From NCBI GenBank assembly GCA_964420405.1, contig CAYQTL010000060.1, positions 1 to 31,579 on the forward strand: DNA of 31,579 nt, given 5' to 3'. Shown one piece after another: positions 21,357 to 29,623 of the stretch. The stretch's first letter is position 1, and the number at the start of each line of letters is the position of its first letter. The position numbers were made by a program, and so were the translations under genes. Under the pieces are notes generated by a model. That model made no database searches and had not been told where the DNA came from. It saw nothing but the letters and a program-made list of their open reading frames with translations. Origin of the DNA: CAYQTL01 sp964420405. GTDB lineage: Bacteria > Acidobacteriota > Thermoanaerobaculia > Thermoanaerobaculales > Sulfomarinibacteraceae.

Positions 21357-24300
21357 GTGAACGCCCTGCCCCGCCTCGCGATCCGGCGCCCCGTCGCGAC
21401 GCTCATGGTCTACCTGATCCTGATCGTGGTCGGGATCGTGTCGTTCCGCAGCCTGCCGGTCGACCTGCTGCCCGACATCGAGTTCACCCAGCTGACGGTC
21501 CGCGTGCGCTACCCGAACGTGGGCCCGCGCGAGATCGAGCGGATCATCACCGACCGGGTCGAGAACGCGGTCTCGGGGCTGCCCAACCTCGAGCGGATCA
21601 CCTCCGAGTCGGAGGAGGGCTCGAGCCGGGTGCGGCTCGAGTTCGCCCGCGGCACCGACGTCGACGAGGCCGCCAACGACCTCCGGGCGGCGCTGGACCG
21701 GCTGCGCGACGAGCTGCCGGTCGAGGCGGAGGCGCCCGAAATCTTCAAGCTGGACCTCGACCGGATCGATGTCGTGTCGCTGGCCGCCACCTCGACCCGC
21801 GACCTGGAGTCGCTGACCCGGATCCTCGAGGACGACATCTCCCGCCGGTTCGAGCAGATCCCCGGGGTCGGCGCGATCGGACTGCGGGGCGGGATCTACC
21901 GGCAGATCCGCGTCGAGCTGCGACGGGACCGGCTCGCGGCCGCGAACCTCACCGCGCTCGACGTGGCCGACGCCATCGGCCGCGAGAACCTCACCCTGCC
22001 CGGCGGCGACCTCCGGGAGGGCATGGCGGATCTGTACGTCCGCGCGGTGGGCGAGTACCGGAACCTGGACGAGATCGGCCGCACGGTGGTGACGCGGGTC
22101 GGCGGCCGCGCGGTGCGCGTGCGGGACGTGGCCGAGGTGCTGGACTCGTACGAGGACGTCTCCTACCTCGCCGAGATCAACGGCATGCCGTCGGTGACGC
22201 TGCGCATCCAGAAGCAGAGCGGCGCCAACACGGTCGACGTGGCGCGACGGATCCTCGACGAGGCGGAGCGGGTCAACGACGAGCGGGACGACCTCCACCT
22301 GACGGTCTTCTCCGACCAGAGCGAGTTCATCCGCCAGTCCATCGACAGCGTCCGCACCGCCGCCCTCTGGGGCTCGCTGCTGGCCGTCGTGGTCCTGTAC
22401 CTCTTCCTCCGCAGCCGGTCCTCCACCGCGATCGTGGCGGTGGCGATCCCGATCTCGGTGGTCGCCACCTTCGGGCTGCTGTTCTTCGGCGGCCTGACCC
22501 TCAACCAGATGACCTTCGGCGGCCTCGCCCTCGGCGTCGGGCTGATCGTGGACAACTCGATCGTGGTCCTGGAGAGCATCGTCAGGAAGCGCGAGGAGCA
22601 GGGCGCGGCGCCCGCCGAGGCGGCGGGGGTCGGCGCCGGCGAGGTGGCCGGCGCCATCGTCGCCTCGACCCTGACCACCTGCGTCATCTTCCTGCCGGTG
22701 GTGTTCGCCCGCACCACCAGCGGGGCGCTGTTCCAGGCTCTGGCGCTGGTGGTGGTGTTCGCCCTCGCCTGCTCGCTGGCGGTGGCGCTGACGCTGGTGC
22801 CGATGCTGGCTTCGAAGGTGCTCGCGTCGTCCCGCGGCGCCGGCGCCCGCATGCGCGCCGGGCGGCTGTTCGCGCCGGTGGAGACGCGCTACGTGGGCTG
22901 GCTGCGGGTGGCGCTGCGGCACCGGCTGCGGGTGTTCGGCGCCACCGCGCTGCTGCTGGCGGCGGCCGTGGCGGCGTTCCCGCTGATCCCGGTGGAGCTC
23001 GCACCCGAGACCGACGCGAGCGAGATCGACGTCGACATCGAGATGGCCCAGGGCACCAACGTCGCGGTGGTCCGCTCCTACCTCGACGAGCTCGAGCAGC
23101 GGGTGCGCGGGGTGCTGCGGGCCGAGGACGTCCGCATGGTGTCGACCGAGGTGCGCGGCAGCAACGCCGAGGTCGAGCTGCGGCTCGAGCCCCCCGACGT
23201 CCGCGCGGTGTCGAGCACAGAGGTCGCCGACCGCGTACGGGCGGCCGTCAGCGACATGCTTCCGGGCGGCGAGGTCGTCGTGAGCCCCCGCTCGGGCCTG
23301 TGGATCCTCAACCGGGTGTTCTCGTCCGGCGGCGGCGAGAGCGAGGTGGAGCTGGAGCTGCGAGGCTGGAACCTCGAGCGCTCCGATGCCCTCGCCGCCG
23401 AGATCGAGCGGCGGATCGAGCCGCTCCCCGGTCTCGCCGACGTGCGCGTCAGCCGCCGCGAGGGCCAGCCCGAGGAGAACCTCGTCCTCGACCGCGAGCG
23501 GATCGCCGAGCTCGGCCTGTCGATCCGGGAGGTGGCGAGGATCGTCGAGGCCAACGTCGGCGGCCGCGAGGCGAGCCGGCTGCGGGAGCAGGGCCGCGAG
23601 TACCCGATCGTGGTCCGGCTCGCCCGCGAGGACCGGGTGACGGCGCAGGACCTGCGCAACATCGGCGTGCGGACCCCGGCCGGAGCGACGGTCCCGCTGT
23701 CGTCGCTGGTCGAGGTGGAGCGCGGCCGCGGTCCGACCTCCATCGACCGGGTCGACGGCCAGCGCGTCACCTACATCACCGCCAACCTCGAGCGCGGCAC
23801 CACCCTCGGCGAGGCGGTGGGCTCGATCCGTGGAGCCCTCGCCGGCATGGCGATGCCCCAGGGCTATGCACTGCTCTTCGGCGGCGAGTTCCGCGAGCAG
23901 CAGGCGGCGCGACGCGACTTCACCATCGCGATCGTCATGGCGCTGGCGCTGGTCTACATGCTGATGGCCGCCCAGTTCGAGCGCTTCGTGGACCCGCTCG
24001 TGGTGATGCTCGCCGTGCCGGTGGCGCTGGTCGGCGTCGTGCCCGCTCTCCTGCTCACCGGCACGACGCTCAACCTGCAGAGCCTGATGGGCCTGGTGAT
24101 GCTGATCGGGATCGTGGTCAACAACGCCATCGTGCTGGTCGACGCCGTCAACCTGCTGCGTCGCGAGCGCAGGATGAGCGCCATCGACGCGGTGCTCGAG
24201 GCCGGCCGGCTCCGGCTGCGTCCGATCCTGATGACGACCACCACCACCGTCCTCGGCCTCGCGCCACTGGCGGTCGGCATCGGTCCGGGCGCGGAGATCC

Positions 24301-24482
24301 AGGCGGCCCTCGCCCGGGTCGTGATCGGCGGCCTGCTCGCCTCGACCCTCGTGACCCTGGTGCTGATCCCGGTCGCGTCCGTCACCGCCGCCGAGTGGAC
24401 CGCGAAGCTCAAGGCCGGCGGCTGGCGCCGCCGCCGCACCGACCCCTCCAGCACCGAGGAGCCCGGCGCCCGCACCGCGTAG
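21357..24482 (+). CDS. RND-family efflux pump, inner-membrane subunit (AcrB/HAE1-like)
   Basis: 1041 residues, the usual size of proton-driven RND pumps. TM1 is at about 12-30 (VATLMVYLILIVVGIVSF), followed by RSLPVDLLPDIEFTQ (31-45), typical of the family. A large periplasmic domain precedes the TM2-7 block, starting about 335 (AALWGSLLAVVVLYLFL). GLTLNQMTFGGLALGVGLIVDNSIVVLESIV (signature helix, split at 379-409) carries the proton-relay site as D399-N400 where AcrB has two Asp. A second periplasmic domain (about 545-860) and TM8-12 follow. In TM10, N922-N923 stand where AcrB has Lys940-Asn. This paired Asp-to-Asn and Lys-to-Asn form occurs in many non-enterobacterial RND pumps. Substrates are unknown; the lipoprotein adaptor upstream suggests drug or lipid-like compounds rather than metals. 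GTG start 13 bases after the adaptor stop. Confidence 0.94.
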   Translation: MNALPRLAIRRPVATLMVYLILIVVGIVSFRSLPVDLLPDIEFTQLTVRVRYPNVGPREIERIITDRVENAVSGLPNLERITSESEEGSSRVRLEFARGTDVDEAANDLRAALDRLRDELPVEAEAPEIFKLDLDRIDVVSLAATSTRDLESLTRILEDDISRRFEQIPGVGAIGLRGGIYRQIRVELRRDRLAAANLTALDVADAIGRENLTLPGGDLREGMADLYVRAVGEYRNLDEIGRTVVTRVGGRAVRVRDVAEVLDSYEDVSYLAEINGMPSVTLRIQKQSGANTVDVARRILDEAERVNDERDDLHLTVFSDQSEFIRQSIDSVRTAALWGSLLAVVVLYLFLRSRSSTAIVAVAIPISVVATFGLLFFGGLTLNQMTFGGLALGVGLIVDNSIVVLESIVRKREEQGAAPAEAAGVGAGEVAGAIVASTLTTCVIFLPVVFARTTSGALFQALALVVVFALACSLAVALTLVPMLASKVLASSRGAGARMRAGRLFAPVETRYVGWLRVALRHRLRVFGATALLLAAAVAAFPLIPVELAPETDASEIDVDIEMAQGTNVAVVRSYLDELEQRVRGVLRAEDVRMVSTEVRGSNAEVELRLEPPDVRAVSSTEVADRVRAAVSDMLPGGEVVVSPRSGLWILNRVFSSGGGESEVELELRGWNLERSDALAAEIERRIEPLPGLADVRVSRREGQPEENLVLDRERIAELGLSIREVARIVEANVGGREASRLREQGREYPIVVRLAREDRVTAQDLRNIGVRTPAGATVPLSSLVEVERGRGPTSIDRVDGQRVTYITANLERGTTLGEAVGSIRGALAGMAMPQGYALLFGGEFREQQAARRDFTIAIVMALALVYMLMAAQFERFVDPLVVMLAVPVALVGVVPALLLTGTTLNLQSLMGLVMLIGIVVNNAIVLVDAVNLLRRERRMSAIDAVLEAGRLRLRPILMTTTTTVLGLAPLAVGIGPGAEIQAALARVVIGGLLASTLVTLVLIPVASVTAAEWTAKLKAGGWRRRRTDPSSTEEPGARTA

Positions 24483-24545
24483 CGGTACCGGATCCGCGAC
24501 ACCGCCGTCCGGGACCGCAGCGGCCGCAGCACGCGGGATCCTCGT

Positions 24546-24574
24546 TTGCGCTCGCGCCGCCGCGTCGGTACGAT
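24546..24574 (+). promoter_or_regulatory. Promoter of the secreted protease gene
   Basis: TTGCGC (24546-24551), 17 bases, TACGAT (24569-24574). About 60 bases of leader follow, ending in GGAGGT (24630-24635) five bases before the ATG at 24641. It lies in the 158-base gap after the RND pump gene. Confidence 0.55.
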
Positions 24575-24640
24575 CGCGGACCGGCGACCGGCGGCGCCGT
24601 GGCCTGCCGCGCCGATGCGATCGCGGCCTGGAGGTCTCCG

Positions 24641-27301
24641 ATGTCCCGTCTCGCCGCCCGCCTGCTCCCGTTCCTCTCCCTCGTCGTCGCACCTGCCCTC
24701 GCCGCGGGCGAGCTGCCGCCGAGCCTGACCCATCCGGTCGAGCCGCTCGATGCGGTGGAGCTTCTCGCCGTGGGCGGCGTCGACATGGCCGCCGTGGACC
24801 GGATCGACCGGAAGCGGGCCGAGGAGGGCCTGCCGCCGCGGTTCGCGCATCCGGTGGCGGTCGCGGTGACGCCATCGGAGAGCGGCAGCTGGGAGACGCT
24901 GCCCGACGGGCGTGCGATGTGGCGGATGCGGTTTGCCTCGGAGGGCGCCCTGTCGCTGAACTTCGGGTTCACGCGGTTCTTCCTGCCGCCGACCGCGGAG
25001 CTGTGGGTCTCCAGCCCGGACTCCGTGCAGATCCTCGGGCCGTACACCGAGCGCGACAACGACGCCCACCGCGAGCTCTGGACGCCGGTCGTCCTCGGCG
25101 ACACGGCGGTGGTCGAGCTGGTGGTGCGGCCCGACTGGGCGCACGCGGTCGAGCTCGAGGTCGGGCGCGTCAACCACGGCTACACCGGGTTCGGCTACCC
25201 CCGGCCGGCCGGCGAGTCGGGATCGTGCAACGTCGACGTGGTGTGCGACGAGGACGACGGCGACCCGCAGTACGCGCTGATCGACTCGTGGCGCGACCAG
25301 ATCCGGTCCTCCGCCGTGTACCAGCTCGGTGGCGCCTGGACCTGCAGCGGCGCGCTCGTCAACAACGTCCGCGGCGACCTGAAGCCGTACTTCCTGACCG
25401 CCGACCACTGCGGCATCAGCCCGTCCAACGACCAGACGATGGTGGTCTACTGGAACTACGAGACGTCGGTCTGCGGCGGCATCCCGGACGGCTCCCTCGC
25501 CCAGAACCAGACCGGCGCGACCTTCCTCTCCGACTACGGCAGCTCCGACTTCACGCTGGTGGAGCTCGACGACCCGCCCGCGGCCCACGACCCGGACCCC
25601 TACTGGTCGGGCTGGGACGCGACCGGCGCCGACCTCGACGGCGGCAACCCGGAGAAGCCCTCGGCGGTCGCGATCCACCACCCGGGCACCGACGAGAAGC
25701 GGATCAGCTTCGAGTACCAGCCGACGACCACCACCAGCTATCTCGGCGACACGTCTCCTGGCAACGGCACCCACATCCGGGTCGACGACTGGGACATGGG
25801 CACCACGGAGGGCGGCTCCTCCGGCTCGCCGCTGTACACGTCCGACGGTCTCATCGCGGGCCAGCTGCACGGGGGGTACGCCGCCTGCGGCAACGACGAG
25901 CCCGACTGGTACGGCAAGGTCTCCGTGTCGTGGCTCGGCGACGGCACCTCCTCGGGCCAGCTCAAGGCGTGGCTCGACCCCGACGGCACCGGCGTCGACC
26001 AGCTTCCCGGCCGTGACGCCTGCGTGGCGCCGACGTTCGACTACACGATCTCGCCGAACCCGGTCGGCGCCGGCGTGCCCGTGACCTTCGACGCCGTCGG
26101 CGTCACCGGTACCGGGCCGTTCGAGTTCGAGTGGGACCTCGACGGCGACGGCGCCGTCGACTGCACCACCGACCCCTGCCAGCACACCTACACCGCGTAC
26201 TACGACGACACCGTGTCGCTGCGGGTCGTCGACGTGGGCGAGAGCTGCGACGCGACGGTCGTCAAGGCGATGCTGGTGAACGCCGCGCGGGTCGCCTACG
26301 CCTCCACCGGCAGCCCGGTCGAGACCTGCGGCGACGGCGACGCGACCGTCGAGCCCGGCGAGCGGTGGACGGTCCCCGTGACGGTCTCCAACACCGGCAA
26401 CCGCGACGCGACCTCGGCCCACGCCCAGGTCACCGTCGCCGGCGGCGTCGCGGGAGCGTCGATGGTCGACGGCACGCTCGACTTCGGCACGGTGGCGCCG
26501 GGCGCGGACGCGACCGGCTTCTTCGAGTTCGGGATCGAGCCGGGATTCGCCCCGTGCGGGGCGCCGGTCCCGTTCGACCTCGGGGACGTCGTCTGGACCG
26601 GCGGGTCCGTGCCGGGCGTCGGCGAGGTCTACACCGCGGCCACCGGCGGAGGCACCGGTACGGTCGACGCCCTCGCCGAGGCCTTCGAGGACCCGTCGAC
26701 CTGGCACGGCCTCGGGGACCCGGCGCTGGTGACCGACGCCTGGGTCGTGACCACCGGGCCGGGCGCCCACACCGCCGGCGAGTGGACGCGGGAGCCGTCC
26801 GGCGCCCAGGGCCAGCCGTCGGGTGGCAGCGGCTTCTTCGCGGTGGCGGACTCCGACGACGCCGGCTCCGGCTCGTACACGTCCTCGACCCTGTACTCGC
26901 CGGTGGTGGACCTGTCGGGCGTGCTGTCCGGCACCGTCACCGTCGAGGTGGACCTGTCGTTCAACCACTACTCCTCCGGCGGCTCCGAGTGGGGCCAGGT
27001 CGAGGCGTGGGACGGCGGCTCCTGGGTCGTGCTGGAGCGCTTCGACGGCTCGACCGGCGACGTCGACGCCCACCGCGTCTACGACGTGTCGGCCCAGGCG
27101 GTCGCGAACCCCGACTTCCGGCTACGGTTCGACTACCAGGACGCCAACTACGACTGGTGGTTCTCGGTCGACACCGTGCGGGTGGTCGCGCCGGTGGACC
27201 CGGTGTGCGACTTCGGCGGCGACTGCCTCGGGAACCTGTTCGTGTTCAGCGACGGGTTCGAGTCGGGCGACGCCGGCGCCTGGTCGGCGAGCACGCCGTA
27301 G
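24641..27301 (+). CDS. Secreted lysyl-endopeptidase-like serine protease with PKD and C-terminal DGFESGD tail
   Basis: 886 residues. Signal peptide 1-22 (FLSLVVAPALAAG), then a prodomain (about 25-190). The chymotrypsin-fold catalytic domain has LTADHCG (His256), SSDFTLVELD (Asp303) and TEGGSSGSPLY (Ser394, in GSSG where most have GDSG), with several Cys pairs (C196, C202, C235, C257, C278). This layout matches Achromobacter protease I-like enzymes and the Asp/Lys-specific bacterial S1 group. A PKD-type domain (about 466-545, EFEWDLDGDGAVDC), a CARDB-like beta domain (about 565-665) and a jelly-roll region (about 680-850, with DSDDAGSGSYTSSTLYSPVVDL) follow. The tail FVFSDGFESGDAGAWSASTP is shared with the convergent Asp-box gene. 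GGAGGT precedes the ATG. The cleavage specificity is inferred from family, not from seen specificity residues. Confidence 0.88.
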   Translation: MSRLAARLLPFLSLVVAPALAAGELPPSLTHPVEPLDAVELLAVGGVDMAAVDRIDRKRAEEGLPPRFAHPVAVAVTPSESGSWETLPDGRAMWRMRFASEGALSLNFGFTRFFLPPTAELWVSSPDSVQILGPYTERDNDAHRELWTPVVLGDTAVVELVVRPDWAHAVELEVGRVNHGYTGFGYPRPAGESGSCNVDVVCDEDDGDPQYALIDSWRDQIRSSAVYQLGGAWTCSGALVNNVRGDLKPYFLTADHCGISPSNDQTMVVYWNYETSVCGGIPDGSLAQNQTGATFLSDYGSSDFTLVELDDPPAAHDPDPYWSGWDATGADLDGGNPEKPSAVAIHHPGTDEKRISFEYQPTTTTSYLGDTSPGNGTHIRVDDWDMGTTEGGSSGSPLYTSDGLIAGQLHGGYAACGNDEPDWYGKVSVSWLGDGTSSGQLKAWLDPDGTGVDQLPGRDACVAPTFDYTISPNPVGAGVPVTFDAVGVTGTGPFEFEWDLDGDGAVDCTTDPCQHTYTAYYDDTVSLRVVDVGESCDATVVKAMLVNAARVAYASTGSPVETCGDGDATVEPGERWTVPVTVSNTGNRDATSAHAQVTVAGGVAGASMVDGTLDFGTVAPGADATGFFEFGIEPGFAPCGAPVPFDLGDVVWTGGSVPGVGEVYTAATGGGTGTVDALAEAFEDPSTWHGLGDPALVTDAWVVTTGPGAHTAGEWTREPSGAQGQPSGGSGFFAVADSDDAGSGSYTSSTLYSPVVDLSGVLSGTVTVEVDLSFNHYSSGGSEWGQVEAWDGGSWVVLERFDGSTGDVDAHRVYDVSAQAVANPDFRLRFDYQDANYDWWFSVDTVRVVAPVDPVCDFGGDCLGNLFVFSDGFESGDAGAWSASTP

Positions 27302-27310
27302 CGGGTCGGA

Positions 27311-27400
27311 TCCTCCGATCCCGATCCCGATGTGGTGGCGTTGGCATCCAGCGGCGGTGACAGGATCGGCGACAGCGGCAGCGTCAGCGACATCGCCCGC
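27311..27400 (+). repeat. Dispersed hexamer-based intergenic element, copy E
   Basis: A short GATCCC tract (about 27314-27331) runs into GATGTGGTGGCGTTGGCATC (27328-27347), CAGCGGCGGTGACAGG and GGCAGCGTCAGCGACATC (to about 27392). The core matches copies B and F and the GGCAGCGTCAGCG piece matches copy A. It fills the 112-base gap between the two convergent secreted-protein genes. Confidence 0.7.
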
Positions 27401-27413
27401 CCTTGGACCACCC

Positions 27414-29156
27414 CTAGGGTGCCGACGCCGACCAGGCGGTCGCGTCTCCGCTCTCGAACCCGTCGGCGAACAGCGGCGGGGGCGCCAGCTCGGCCCCGGC
27501 GGCGTAGATGTCGATCGAGTCCGACGCCCCGCCCGACTCGTTGCGGTTGTCGGTGAACACCGCGACCAGGCGGTCGAGCTGCACGTCGAGGCCGTTGTAG
27601 TCGCCGAACTCGAAGCTGTCGCTGGTGATCTTCGGCGACGGGGCGGTGGTCATCCGCTCGAGTGACGACCACGTCTGGCCGCCGTCCGTCGACCGCGTCC
27701 AGACCAGGTCGACCCCGTCCCGGAAGTCGAAGCGGGCGGTGTCGTAGAACACGAGGTGGACGGTACCGTCGGGTCCGACGGCGATCCAGGGGTGCCAGCG
27801 GTCGACCTTGGTGGCATCGGAGGTGTCGTGGGGGGTGACCGTGGTCCAGCTGTCGCCACCGTCGCGACTGAAGGCGACCTGGATGCGGGCGTGGTTGGAG
27901 GCCGGGTCGGCGACGTCCGGGTCGACGGTGTCGGTCCACGCTGCGTAGACGGTACCCGCGTGGGGTCCGTCGGAGAGGTCGGCGGCGGTGGCGACGTGGA
28001 CCCAGGCCCGCCGGGTGGTGATCGACGGCAGGGGGAAGTCGTAGGAGGCCTCGGTGGAGGCGACGACCACCGGGGCGCCGAAGGTGGCGCCACAGTCGTC
28101 GGAGCGCCGCACGTAGATCCGCCGGGAGCTGGTGGCCGGCCAGAAGTAGTACAGCCGCCCCGAGGTGTCGGTGACGATGTCCGATCCGATCCCATGCTGG
28201 GACGAGCCCGAGGAGATCGAGACGGCGGAGCTCCAGGTGTGGCCGAGGTCGGTGGACCGCGAGTACTTGAGGACGTTGTTCTCGTGCCAGGTCATGTGGA
28301 GCGTGTCGACGCACGGCGACGCCGGATGCGTGTCGGCGTGAAGGTACTCCTTGTCCGACCAGAAGAGCCCGAACTCACGGCGGGGGTCGTTGCCGGGCTC
28401 GTTCTGCAGGTCGCTCCAGGTCTGGCCGCCGTCGGCCGAGCGGTAGAACATCACGCCGGACCCGAGGGTCGCCGCGTACGCCAGAGATCCGTCGGAGGAC
28501 CACGCGACGGTGGGGTCGCAGCAGGTCCCGCCCAGCGGCAGCGGGGCGGACTCCTGCCAGGTCTCGCCGCCGTCGGTCGAGTAGTGCATCTTCTGGCCGG
28601 AGCCGGGGCCGTTGGAGCCCGCGATCACCAGGTCGGGGCTCACGGGGTTGATGGCGACCGCCGACTCGGCGGCGCCGTTCGGGGTGGTGACCCTGACGTC
28701 CCCGAGCAGCGCCTCGACGGCCTTCGCCGCACGCCACTCGTCCTCGGTCATCGCCGGCCGGTCGAGATCCACCTGCATCTTCCCACCCATGTCGACGGCG
28801 CTGCGGTACAGGACGCCGTCGACCAGGTAGCCGCCGTGGTCGAGGAAGAACTGAGGCAGGGCCCTGCGCGGGTACTGGGCGGGCCCGGTGCGCGGCATGT
28901 CGGGAATCGCCCTGCGCAGCTCGACCCGGTAGAACGCCGGGACCCCCGGACGCAGCTCGGACTCGTTCTCGGCCAGCAGCTCGAGGTCCTCGAGAGTGAG
29001 GTCGTAGTTGCGATCGTCCCACGGGCCGTACCGCACCAGGGACCGGTAGTCGACCCGGGAGTCCACTCCGCGGGCCTGGTCGATGACCTGCGCCGAGGCC
29101 GACGCCGCGAGGGCCACGAGGCCCGCTCCCACCACCGCTGTGAACCGTCCGAGCAT
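27414..29156 (-). CDS. Secreted Asp-box (BNR/sialidase-like propeller) protein with DGFESGD tail
   Basis: 580 residues. Signal peptide 1-22 (VVGAGLVALAASASAQ). After a linker-like N-terminal region (25-150) comes a beta-propeller with Asp-boxes S-x-D-x-G-x-x-W: STDGGETW (193-200), SADGGQTW (240-247), STDLGHTW (301-308), SRDGGDSW (430-437), STDGGQTW (489-496), and a degenerate SDDCGATF (352-359). Sialidases use this fold, but Asp-boxes are structural and also occur in non-enzymatic proteins. I see no sialidase FRIP arginine motif, so enzymatic activity is unproven. The protein ends LFADGFESGDATAWSASAP, nearly the same as the convergent protease. GGGGAG precedes the ATG at 29156; TAGGAT (29199-29194) with TGGACC 17 bases above may be the promoter. 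The upstream extension of the frame runs through the repeat-bearing gap and is rejected. Confidence 0.85.
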   Translation of the reverse strand: MLGRFTAVVGAGLVALAASASAQVIDQARGVDSRVDYRSLVRYGPWDDRNYDLTLEDLELLAENESELRPGVPAFYRVELRRAIPDMPRTGPAQYPRRALPQFFLDHGGYLVDGVLYRSAVDMGGKMQVDLDRPAMTEDEWRAAKAVEALLGDVRVTTPNGAAESAVAINPVSPDLVIAGSNGPGSGQKMHYSTDGGETWQESAPLPLGGTCCDPTVAWSSDGSLAYAATLGSGVMFYRSADGGQTWSDLQNEPGNDPRREFGLFWSDKEYLHADTHPASPCVDTLHMTWHENNVLKYSRSTDLGHTWSSAVSISSGSSQHGIGSDIVTDTSGRLYYFWPATSSRRIYVRRSDDCGATFGAPVVVASTEASYDFPLPSITTRRAWVHVATAADLSDGPHAGTVYAAWTDTVDPDVADPASNHARIQVAFSRDGGDSWTTVTPHDTSDATKVDRWHPWIAVGPDGTVHLVFYDTARFDFRDGVDLVWTRSTDGGQTWSSLERMTTAPSPKITSDSFEFGDYNGLDVQLDRLVAVFTDNRNESGGASDSIDIYAAGAELAPPPLFADGFESGDATAWSASAP

Positions 29157-29193
29157 CGTCACTCCCCGGCCTCCAATTGAGACCACGGCTCGA

Positions 29194-29222
29194 ATCCTAC
29201 ACCGGGTCCCTTCGCCGGTCCA
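29194..29222 (-). promoter_or_regulatory. Possible promoter of the Asp-box protein gene
   Basis: On the minus strand TGGACC (29222-29217), a 17-base spacer and TAGGAT (29199-29194). The leader of about 30 bases carries GGGGAG shortly before the ATG, so this gene is not leaderless. Confidence 0.45.
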
Positions 29223-29228
29223 GGGCCG

Positions 29229-29370
29229 AGCCCTCCGATCCCGGTCCCCTCCCCGCCTCCGATCCCGATCCCGTTCCCGTTCCCGTTCCCGATGGTGGCG
29301 GTGGCGTCCAGCGTCGGCGGCGGGAGCAGCGGCAGTGACAGCGTCAGTGACGGTGACGGTGACGGTGACA
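29229..29370 (+). repeat. Dispersed hexamer-based intergenic element, copy F1
   Basis: GATCCC/GTTCCC units (29259-29293) are followed by GATGGTGGCGGTGGCGTCCA (29291-29310), GCG, and AGCGGCAGTGACAGCGTCAG (from about 29328), with GGTGAC repeats to 29370. It lies at the BNR-gene side of the 467-base gap 29157-29623. The rest of this gap is copy F2 on the opposite strand and a middle region (29371-29500) that carries CCCGCGTCCGCGTCCGTGCC and no gene. Confidence 0.75.
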
Positions 29371-29499
29371 ACGTACCGGCTCCCCGCGACCGCGTACGCG
29401 CCCCTCACTCCCCGCCCGCGTCCGCGTCCGTGCCCTCCGCGGCGACCATCCGCGATACCGACAGGGCCCGCTGACCCTGACCGTGCCGCTCCCCCTCCG

Positions 29500-29613
29500 G
29501 CCACCGCATCGAGGGCACGGACGCGGGAGGGGGCGATCGCGGACGCTGCTGGAGCTGTCGCCGCCCCTGCCCCTGTGCTGAGCGCGACCGCCGCCATCGG
29601 GATCGGGATCGGA
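29500..29613 (-). repeat. Dispersed hexamer-based intergenic element, copy F2 (inverted)
   Basis: Read on the minus strand: GATCCCGATCCCGATGG (29612-29594), CGGCGGTCGCGCTCAGCAC, GGGGCGGCGACAGCTCCAG, CGCGATCGCCCCCTCCCGCG and TCCGTGCC. It combines the core seen in copies B, E and F1 with the ACAGCTCCAG...CGCGATCGCCCC part of copy C, showing that these are pieces of one element. It points toward F1 and ends a few bases before the methyltransferase stop. Confidence 0.75.
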
Positions 29614-29623
29614 CCGGACGACG

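Noticed and set aside
27404..27423. CACCCCTAGGGTG as a terminator between the convergent secreted-protein genes
   Set aside because: The arms are unequal and short, no T-run follows, and it overlaps the end of the Asp-box gene.
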